Shown piece by piece: positions 1 through 5,132 of a stretch of DNA of 6,183 nucleotides; the stretch's first letter is position 1, and each line of letters opens with the position of its first letter. A program made the translations under genes and the position numbers. Under the pieces are notes generated by a model, which made no database searches, was not told the origin of the DNA, and saw only the letters and a program-made list of their open reading frames with translations. This stretch comes from Syntrophomonadaceae bacterium (GTDB lineage Bacteria; Bacillota_B; Syntrophomonadia; Syntrophomonadales; Syntrophomonadaceae): the NCBI GenBank assembly GCA_030627145.1, contig DAOUSQ010000064.1, positions 1 to 6,183 of the forward strand, written 5' to 3'.

Positions 1-2395
1 ACAATGTCCTGGTATAACTTATAGCACCAGGGTCCTTTCCCCCATGTCCCGGGTCGAGTACAATGGTTATTTCTTTTTTTGCGTCGGGGCTAATCTGGCT
101 TAAACCAAGTTTATTCGGAACAAGTATTACGCTTATCATATCTCCATTAAGGTTTTTGGTAATTTGATAGCTTTCTATATCATTAAGTTCTAATATAACT
201 TCCGTAGACTTTTTTTCTGGTAACTCCTTAATCTCAATTAAAGACGCCCCCATCCCCTTGAAATCATAATTATCCTCTGCCAGTCCTTTCAGGATACCGG
301 GAAGTTCTATTGTAAGCATATTGCTATTTCTTCTTTCATTATATTCCATTGCAGCTAAGGACTTTATAACTACTATATTATTGCCATTATTAAGTGATAT
401 TTCTTGTATTTCTTTTAACTGAGATGGAATTAGAAATACCTGTTTAGTCCCGTCTTCTTCACTCAGATTTTGATAAGCATAGTCTTTCGGCAGGTCAACA
501 GTTACCCAGGTAGTATCATCCAAAGTTACAGCCTCAATATGAATCTTTTCATTCTTGCCAGTACCCAGGTATAGATCAGTTTCATCCCTCCCGGTCTCCA
601 GTTTTACCCCGGTAAAGGTGTAAACTATTTTACGACCATCATCTTTTTCTTGTATTGTTGGTTCGGCTTTATCCCTGGTTTTCATAACCAGTCTATAACC
701 CTCTTTTGAAAAACGAGTGGAAATAGCTATGACCCCCTCGGCAACCGGGGCATCTTCATCTCCTTTATTATTCAAGCTATTAATATCAAATACAGCTGAT
801 TCATTATTACTGGTGGGATTTGTAGAAATTTCTTCGTTTTCACTGTCCGTTACCGGGGCAACCACCCATCCTGCTACCCAGGCAGATCTCCCCCCTCTGC
901 TTACCTGGTACCACCCATCTTTTTCATCAAGAACATCTAATCTTTCTCCTGAACGTGCCACATCAATCTTGTCGTGAGTAGTTGCCGGGCCGCTGCGCAG
1001 GTTTACTGTATCTTCTTTAATAGTAACCGCAGCTACTTTAGTCCCTTCGTTTCCGCCTGTATTATTATCATTTGTCGCAATATTTATAGTCCGGGTAGCA
1101 CCATCCCAGGCTACCTGTCCGCCAAATGCTTCACCGACAAAGCGCAGGGGAGCTAATGTCCTATCATTTACTATTTTTGCCGGTACATCCAGTTCCCAGC
1201 CCTGACCATTAACTGTGGGTGTAGTGGAGCCTATAGGTAAAACTACTGTTGTACTCCCTTTTGCTGCTGTAACTGTACGAGTATCGTTATCCCACTCTAC
1301 GGTGGCTCCCATAGCCTCAAAGATTGCCCTTAGTGGGACAAGTGTGCGATCGTTTTCAATTATTGGCTCAACGTCAAAGCTTAACTGTTCCTGATTAAGA
1401 AAAACCACAGGAGGAGCTAATCCATTATCTTGTGCCGGTAATTTTTCAATCTGGGTCCCTGCCTGCACCTCACTTACCAGCCACCCTGCTATATAAGCAG
1501 TACTGCCGCTGGTAAGCCTTATTTTATACCAGTCACCTTCATGGCCAAGAACAGTAAAAACTGCCTTATCTTCTGCTGTACCGACTTTTGCATAAGAAGT
1601 TCCCGGACCACTGCGGATATTGATGGGACCATTCTTAACCTGTATCTTTTTAGTGACAGGTATTTGAATACCAGAGTCGGCAGAGCCTGCAGCATTATTA
1701 TTAACTTCCTGAACTAACCAGCCAGCAACAAAAGCACTATCACCATTGTTCAAGAGAATCTTATACCAGTCACCTTCCTGACCAAGAACAGGGAAGATGG
1801 CCTTATCTTCAATCATTCCCATTTTATCGTAGGAACTCGCAGGTCCACTGCGGATATTTATGGGGCCGTCTTTTACCTGTATTTTCTTAATTGTGAGAGG
1901 TTCCGGTGCAGAGGGTAATACACACTCGCTGTTATTGTCATCTCCTACCAGCGAGGAATGCACAAAACAAATCGTTCCCTCCTTTGTTCTTACCTTATAC
2001 CATTCTCCATCTACGTCCAATAGAAATAGCAAATCTCCTCTAACAGCTTTCCCCAAGCGAGAATAAGAAGTGCCCGGTCCAGAGCGAAGGTTTACCAGGT
2101 CTTTTGTAACCCGCAAATGTATCTCTTTATTAACATTAATCAAAGAACCGGATATCCAGCCTGTTAACTTTCCAAATTGGATCTTATACCAGCCGTTGGA
2201 ACTTTCCAGGATAGTAACCTCTGTATCCTTATATAGAGTACCATTAATCTCGCAATTGCAACCAGGACCTGACCTGACATTAACTACACTTCCAGTTATT
2301 TTCCCGGTATCAGCCCATGCCGGCAGTACAAGAATTAAGATAAATATACTTACTAACAGTAAGCCCGGCAAAATAGTTTTTAAACTCCTGCTCAT
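1..2395 (-). CDS. Multi-SH3 N-acetylmuramoyl-L-alanine amidase (partial, 3' end outside window)
   Basis: Exported wall hydrolase expected to cut the amide bond between MurNAc and the stem peptide. The frame is open for 798 codons from ATG 2395 to the window edge. Visible order: signal peptide (residues 1-28, ending PAWA); SH3b domains at about 31-88, 92-152, 168-231, 247-310 and 453-513, each with an N-[LIV]-R-S-G-P core (VNVRSGPG in the first); a copper-amine-oxidase-N-like pair (about 329-441, with RTLVPLRAIFEAMGA and RTLAPLRFVGEAFGG); an acidic linker; one or two AMIN-like beta regions (about 551-640 and 660-760); then the start of Amidase_3, VLDPGHGGKDPGA, with presumed zinc ligand His784. 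The remaining zinc ligands lie outside the window. The start is supported by AGGGTGAT at 2399-2406, three bases before ATG. SH3b and AMIN domains are known wall-binding modules. The Amidase_3 assignment is strong, but only its first motif is visible. Confidence 0.95.
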   Translation of the reverse strand, partial: MSRSLKTILPGLLLVSIFILILVLPAWADTGKITGSVVNVRSGPGCNCEINGTLYKDTEVTILESSNGWYKIQFGKLTGWISGSLINVNKEIHLRVTKDLVNLRSGPGTSYSRLGKAVRGDLLFLLDVDGEWYKVRTKEGTICFVHSSLVGDDNNSECVLPSAPEPLTIKKIQVKDGPINIRSGPASSYDKMGMIEDKAIFPVLGQEGDWYKILLNNGDSAFVAGWLVQEVNNNAAGSADSGIQIPVTKKIQVKNGPINIRSGPGTSYAKVGTAEDKAVFTVLGHEGDWYKIRLTSGSTAYIAGWLVSEVQAGTQIEKLPAQDNGLAPPVVFLNQEQLSFDVEPIIENDRTLVPLRAIFEAMGATVEWDNDTRTVTAAKGSTTVVLPIGSTTPTVNGQGWELDVPAKIVNDRTLAPLRFVGEAFGGQVAWDGATRTINIATNDNNTGGNEGTKVAAVTIKEDTVNLRSGPATTHDKIDVARSGERLDVLDEKDGWYQVSRGGRSAWVAGWVVAPVTDSENEEISTNPTSNNESAVFDINSLNNKGDEDAPVAEGVIAISTRFSKEGYRLVMKTRDKAEPTIQEKDDGRKIVYTFTGVKLETGRDETDLYLGTGKNEKIHIEAVTLDDTTWVTVDLPKDYAYQNLSEEDGTKQVFLIPSQLKEIQEISLNNGNNIVVIKSLAAMEYNERRNSNMLTIELPGILKGLAEDNYDFKGMGASLIEIKELPEKKSTEVILELNDIESYQITKNLNGDMISVILVPNKLGLSQISPDAKKEITIVLDPGHGGKDPGAISYTRTL
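1466..1888 (-). repeat. Tandem duplication of SH3b domains 3 and 4 in the amidase
   Basis: Residues 170-231 and 249-310 of the amidase match at 44 of 62 positions, with a period of 79 codons (237 bp). Both begin KKIQVK and share INIRSGP, VLG, EGDWYKI and AGWLV. The other SH3b domains of the protein are much less alike, so this pair arose by a later internal duplication. Confidence 0.85.
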
Positions 2396-2398
2396 ATA

Positions 2399-2406
2399 AT
2401 CACCCT
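2399..2406 (-). promoter_or_regulatory. Ribosome binding site of the amidase
   Basis: Minus-strand AGGGTGAT sits three bases before ATG 2395. The LCP gene has a closely similar site (AGGGGGTGAT, then three bases, then GTG), so both starts share the same layout. Confidence 0.75.
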
Positions 2407-2437
2407 GTTCATTGATTTTTGAATTATTAATGCAATG

Positions 2438-2449
2438 TTGGTTCCACTG
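2438..2449. repeat. Outer inverted repeat, left arm, copy 1
   Basis: TTGGTTCCACTG here faces CAGTGGAATCAA at 2589-2600, matching at 11 of 12 positions. Copy 2 has the same ends (TTGATTCCACTG at 4945-4956, and a diverged right arm ending GGGAATCAA at 5107). This is either the closing helix of an RNA or the terminal inverted repeat of a short mobile repeat. Confidence 0.7.
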
Positions 2450-2600
2450 CAGAACGTCCGTTATTATCTCTTTTAGGGGAGACTTCAGCCTCCTGAAAAT
2501 CAGGATACCAATTCTTCAGCATTTAACGCGGAAGCTAAAGCATCCGCTACAGATAATATAAAAAAATTATAAAAGTTTTGGGTTTTTACAGTGGAATCAA
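2438..2600 (-). ncRNA. Structured leader element, copy 1 (amidase leader), family unknown
   Basis: This 163-bp element ends 42 bases before the amidase start and is about 88% identical, without gaps, to 4945-5107. Helices visible in the minus-strand RNA are: an outer 13-bp helix 2588-2600/2438-2450 with one A-C mismatch; TATTATCT/AGATAATA (2551-2558/2462-2469); hairpin GCGGA/TCCGC (2543-2547/2528-2532, 10-nt loop); hairpin 2518-2522/2505-2509; and hairpin CCTGA/TCAGG (2500-2504/2492-2496, TTT loop). A competing pairing GTCTC/GAGAT (2479-2483/2466-2470) would break the second helix, which would permit a switch. Conserved unpaired stretches include GAAGAATT. I looked for the conserved blocks of c-di-AMP (ydaO), c-di-GMP-I, SAM-I, TPP and T-box leaders and did not find them. 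The same ends can also be read as terminal inverted repeats of a small mobile element. Confidence 0.6.
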
Positions 2601-2676
2601 AATTAAAAATTTAAAACTAATTATCGCTGCTTAATTCGACATTTTCCGGGTTTAGTCCTGCAATTATTTCACGGAA

Positions 2677-2705
2677 AATATAACAAGTTTCTTAATGTTA
2701 TACAA
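2677..2705 (-). promoter_or_regulatory. Predicted amidase promoter
   Basis: On the minus strand TTGTAT (2700-2705) is followed after exactly 17 bases by TATATT (2677-2682). The -10 is preceded by TGT, giving an extended -10. The -35 is weak (only TTG matches). Transcription would start near 2670, so the transcript would carry structured leader copy 1 before the amidase start. It is the best promoter candidate seen upstream of this gene. Confidence 0.5.
2679..2702. promoter_or_regulatory. Palindrome over the amidase promoter, possible operator
   Basis: TATAACA (2679-2685) and TGTTATA (2696-2702) form a perfect 7-bp inverted repeat with a 10-base centre. It spans the gap between the predicted -35 and -10 of the leftward promoter. 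A bound repressor would block it. It also lies about 180 bases upstream of the antitoxin start. The region is AT-rich, so chance is a real possibility. Confidence 0.3.
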
Positions 2706-2835
2706 GTTACAGATAGGATTCTTTCATGTAAATTGGTTTTTTTGAAGAATAGGAGCTAAAAGTGCAGAAAAATTGGATATCTTATATGTATGATAAAATT
2801 ACAAGGGTAGTGGATCCGGCCCCTGTCCCTTTTTA

Positions 2836-2844
2836 TGGTATAAT
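2836..2844 (+). promoter_or_regulatory. Extended -10 promoter of the antitoxin/toxin pair
   Basis: TGGTATAAT is a perfect TATAAT with the upstream TG of an extended -10. It lies 37 bases before the antitoxin ATG at 2882. No good -35 is seen at 16-18 bases, which extended -10 promoters can tolerate. A TATAAT here argues that translation starts at 2882 rather than at the upstream in-frame GTG 2762. Confidence 0.6.
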
Positions 2845-2881
2845 ATGTAGCAAACAGGTATTTTCTAAGAAAGGGATTTTT

Positions 2882-3208
2882 ATGGCTATTCCATCAAAAA
2901 AGACCAAAGCAGTTGATGCGCAAATACCATCTGCACTTTATCCAATACTATGGGATATTAACATAGAAAGCGTTGATATAAATCAACATAAAACTTTTAT
3001 TATTGAGCGTATTTTAAACTATGGAGATGAAGATTGCTATAGATGGATGTTTATAACCTGTACCGAGAAAGAAATTACAAAAGTTGTAAGAAACAGCCGT
3101 AGAATATCACGCAAAACTGCCACCATGATGGCAAATTATTATAATATCCCGAAGGGAGAGATAAGGTGTTTGAATCAAGCATCGAACCTGGACTTCTACC
3201 CGTTTTAG
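2882..3208 (+). CDS. DUF6922-like antitoxin of an AbiEii-type toxin-antitoxin pair
   Basis: This 108-residue protein resembles the small DUF6922 proteins commonly encoded just before AbiEii/AbiGii nucleotidyltransferase toxins. Recognisable pieces are LYPILWDINIESVD (19-32), HKTFIIERILNYGD (36-49), RWMF (54-57), and the basic helix NSRRISRKTATMMANYY (71-87) followed by IPKGEIRCL (89-97). The expected role is neutralising the partner and perhaps autorepression. ATG 2882 has AAAGGGA five bases upstream and a TATAAT promoter just before it. The frame stays open back to GTG 2762, which also has an AGGAG-like site (2752-2756), so a 148-residue form is possible, but the added residues look non-conserved. 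The last 14 codons overlap the toxin gene. The protein looks intact although its partner is broken. The family call comes from remembered sequence pattern. Confidence 0.75.
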   Translation: MAIPSKKTKAVDAQIPSALYPILWDINIESVDINQHKTFIIERILNYGDEDCYRWMFITCTEKEITKVVRNSRRISRKTATMMANYYNIPKGEIRCLNQASNLDFYPF

Positions 3209-3465
3209 ACAAATTGCAGTCTTCTGGAATTTTTCAAAAATATAGCTTTTATCTTGCTGGTGATACAGGTTTAGCCCTTCAAATTGGACACCGTTTGTCA
3301 GTAGATATGAAGGGACTTGGGTATTTTGAAGACGCCGAAAACGAACCTGTGCCAATTATGCAACAATCAAACCAGCAGGTGCCGTTAATTGCAGAAGAAT
3401 GGGAAAATATAAAACAATTTATGTTGAATACCCAGAAAACTGCTATAAAGGATTTAACCCAATAA
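3166..3465 (+). pseudogene. AbiEii-type nucleotidyltransferase toxin with an internal deletion
   Basis: The 99-residue product joins two ends of a family that is usually well over 200 residues long. Residues 1-47 are the normal start (LLPVLDKL, then FYLAGDTGLALQIGHRLSVD). Residues 49-65 (KGLGYFEDAENEPVPIM) match the C-terminal YF-DDAE-EP-P-M block of the family. The middle domain that should follow SVD-[LI]-D-F is gone, and the junction is near codon 48 (about 3307-3310). The second Asp of the catalytic D-x-D is absent (VDMK), and the usual GGT is GDT, so activity is not expected. The reading frame is preserved. The start is GTG 3166 with AGGGAG seven bases upstream, inside the antitoxin gene (43-bp overlap, a translationally coupled layout). 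It stops at TAA 3463-3465, just ahead of the terminator. Confidence 0.75.
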
Positions 3466-3488
3466 TAAAAAAGATTCATTAGACTGCA

Positions 3489-3529
3489 AAAAACCCCTTC
3501 CTGACTTCTGTTTTCAGGAAGGGGTTTTT
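3489..3529. terminator. Bidirectional intrinsic terminator
   Basis: Two perfectly complementary 16-base arms (3489-3504 and 3514-3529) enclose a 9-base loop. The core is CCCCTTCCTGA/TCAGGAAGGGG, with an A run on one side and a T run on the other, so it works in both directions. It ends the rightward toxin-antitoxin transcript 23 bases after its stop, and can end leftward transcription from the LCP gene. Confidence 0.93.
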
Positions 3530-3705
3530 ATCTATTCAACAAAGCTAACAAAAATATCTAAGACCTCTTTAGAGTGCTTTTACCAGCCAAAAGAACTGTC
3601 CCCGTGGCAGGGCTTCAGAAAAAGGTTTTTCCACAAAACTAATATAAGCCCTGTGGAAAAATATCAAAATCCGCTATTCATGATAAAGCTGGATAAACCT
3701 TTTTT
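3530..3705. other. Intergenic stretch with overlapping inverted repeats
   Basis: No gene is seen here. CAGGGCTT (3608-3615) is complementary to AAGCCCTG (3646-3653), and TTTTTCCACA (3626-3635) to TGTGGAAAAA (3652-3661). The two pairings share bases 3652-3653, so at full length they compete. The second could act as a weak leftward terminator behind the LCP gene, since a T run follows its stem on the minus strand. It also holds two TTTTCCACA words in opposite orientation, which fit a loose DnaA-box consensus. Confidence 0.5.
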
Positions 3706-4860
3706 CTAAACCTTACTGCCAGGCATATCCAACTCCCCCGGAAGATGTCCGGGACTGGGAAGGTTTGACCTCTCTTCATTTCTATCATCGTCTTCTCCTG
3801 TTTGATTGGTATCTTTTCCTGTTGTATTTTCATCTATATTTATAGGTTCTTCATCTGAATCATTATCATCTTTATTTACATCTGCCTCACTTTCATTGTC
3901 CTTCGGCTCAGGTCTATATACAGGATAGGGGGAAGCCTGTATAGCTGCTACTGTTTTCCCCGCAAACATATTATCAAGTAAACTGGTAATCGAGCTCTGG
4001 TCAGCTATCCAGAAACTCTGCTCCATATTTCCCTCATCGTCATATACATCAAAAAAATAACCGGGCAATGTCTGTGTTATTATAGAATCAGAATTAAAAC
4101 CAGGGGCCCAGCTGGCTAGTTTTAACATATCACTGGTCTTCATATTGGTAGTCATATATTCGTTTAACTGTTGGACTAGTTTGGGCAGTTTGATTATGGT
4201 TTTAGCCTGCAAAACTTCATCTGCTAAAGCCCTGATAAATTCCTGCTGCTGGGTAGTTCGCTGAATATCCCCATAAGCATAATTACGGTACCTGACAAAA
4301 GCCAGTGCCTGTTTGCCGTTTAGCCTCTGATTACCGGGATAAAGGTCTATTCCCTCAGAAGGTTTATACATACGACAGGGAACATTAATATCTACCCCGC
4401 CCAGGGTATCTATTATATTTGCAAAACCATTAAAATCCATCTCTATATAATAATCAATTGTAATCCCCATAAAATTCTCCACAGTTTCAACCGCGTATTC
4501 CGGACCACCCACATAATTTGCCGTACATATTTTGGGCAGGGGGCTTCCTTTAATTTCAACTCTGGTATCACGGGGAATGGATACTATAGCCGCTTTATCC
4601 AGTTTCGGGTCAATAGACACCAGCATTATAGTATCGGAGCGAGATTTTTTCTCCCCAGGCCGGGCATCTATTCCTAAAACCAATATGTTAGTCCTTTCTC
4701 CATCATCAAGATCAGAAATCTGGTCTTCAATTCCGCTGCGGTCAGCAGCTTTAATAGCATTCTGTGCTACTTTTGTCGCCCCGGCACCAATACAAAAGAA
4801 AACAGCAAAGACCAGACTTGATATTAGAATAAGTCTAAAATATGATTTTTTCTTTGCCAC
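3706..4860 (-). CDS. LytR-CpsA-Psr (LCP) family glycopolymer-peptidoglycan ligase
   Basis: Membrane-anchored transferase expected to move a wall teichoic acid-like or other anionic polymer from undecaprenyl diphosphate onto peptidoglycan outside the membrane. From GTG 4860 (384 residues): short basic N-terminus AKKKSYFR, one membrane helix (about 7-28), then the LCP domain (about 58-220). LCP motifs are NILVLGIDARPGE (58-70), SRSDTIMLVSID (73-84), VSIPRDT (93-99), FANIIDTLGGVDINVP (146-161) and ALAFVRYRN (185-193), followed by D-I-Q-R-T. Arg97, Arg190 and Arg192 are the expected phosphate-binding residues. A long acidic Asp/Asn/Glu-rich tail (about 320-365) ends the protein. GTG 4860 is chosen over GTG 4884 because AGGGGGTGAT (4864-4873) lies three bases before it; the upstream start would put this site inside the gene. 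Its leader carries structured element copy 2, behind the TagO-type gene. Length and motif order are normal for the family. Confidence 0.93.
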   Translation of the reverse strand: MAKKKSYFRLILISSLVFAVFFCIGAGATKVAQNAIKAADRSGIEDQISDLDDGERTNILVLGIDARPGEKKSRSDTIMLVSIDPKLDKAAIVSIPRDTRVEIKGSPLPKICTANYVGGPEYAVETVENFMGITIDYYIEMDFNGFANIIDTLGGVDINVPCRMYKPSEGIDLYPGNQRLNGKQALAFVRYRNYAYGDIQRTTQQQEFIRALADEVLQAKTIIKLPKLVQQLNEYMTTNMKTSDMLKLASWAPGFNSDSIITQTLPGYFFDVYDDEGNMEQSFWIADQSSITSLLDNMFAGKTVAAIQASPYPVYRPEPKDNESEADVNKDDNDSDEEPINIDENTTGKDTNQTGEDDDRNEERSNLPSPGHLPGELDMPGSKV

Positions 4861-4863
4861 AAT

Positions 4864-4873
4864 ATCACCCCCT
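4864..4873 (-). promoter_or_regulatory. Ribosome binding site that decides the LCP start
   Basis: Minus-strand AGGGGGTGAT lies three bases before GTG 4860. A longer frame from GTG 4884 would include this sequence as codons for S-G-G-D, which is less likely. Confidence 0.8.
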
Positions 4874-4944
4874 GATATAAACACACTTACTAACCATTAT
4901 TACGAACCAACTAATCTTTTAATTCCTTAATTAAAAATTCAAAA

Positions 4945-5107
4945 TTGATTCCACTGCTAAAAGTCCGTTATTATCTCTTTCCAGGGAGACTCCAGCCTCC
5001 TAAAAATCAGGACGCCAATTCTTCGGCATTTAACGCGGAAGCTGAAGCATCCGCTACAAATAATATAGAAAAATTATAAAAGTTTTAGGTTTTTGCAAGG
5101 GAATCAA
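4945..5107 (-). ncRNA. Structured leader element, copy 2 (LCP leader), family unknown
   Basis: This is the second copy of the 163-bp element, aligned base for base with 2438-2600 (19 differences). It lies between the TagO-type stop (5133) and the LCP start, ending 84 bases before GTG 4860, in the same orientation to its gene as copy 1. Differences inside predicted helices mostly keep pairing in minus-strand RNA: hairpin 5025-5029/5012-5016 trades G-U pairs for G-C, and 5058-5065/4969-4976 and the TCCTGA hairpin each trade G-C for G-U. The outer helix has one mismatch. There is almost no space for a separate promoter between the upstream gene and the element, so it may be an internal leader in a tagO-LCP transcript. 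An 11-base direct repeat AATTCAAAATT flanks it (4936-4946 and 5115-5125), which could instead hint at insertion. Confidence 0.6.
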
Positions 5108-5132
5108 AATACATAATTCAAAATTATCTAAC

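Noticed and set aside
717..2399. Several open frames on the + strand opposite the amidase (for example 717-977, 1860-2066, 2070-2399)
   Set aside because: They lie antisense to a strongly recognisable multi-domain protein, resemble no family, and lack convincing ribosome sites.
2566..2594. TATAAT inside the element as a promoter common to both leaders
   Set aside because: No acceptable -35 at 16-18 bases (the word there is CCACTG or similar) and no TG extension. The A/T run is probably a spacer within the structure, though it cannot be excluded.
2438..2600. Assignment of the repeated leader to the c-di-AMP (ydaO) riboswitch, which often controls wall hydrolases
   Set aside because: The gene context fits, but the conserved GGGGAACC, GGGGTGAATC-like and ACAGCTAAC-like blocks are not visible on the minus strand.
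2762..2881. Upstream GTG 2762 as the true antitoxin start
   Set aside because: It has an AGGAG-like site, but the added 40 residues look unlike the family and a perfect extended -10 promoter lies inside them.
3107..3479. Leftward open frames opposite the toxin-antitoxin pair (3107-3355, 3279-3479)
   Set aside because: They are antisense to recognisable family motifs and have no recognisable content.
4532..4930. Rightward open frame of 132 codons opposite the LCP gene
   Set aside because: The minus strand has complete LCP motifs and a good ribosome site; the + frame is an antisense shadow. The same applies to 5170-5361 and 5401-5607 opposite the TagO-type gene.
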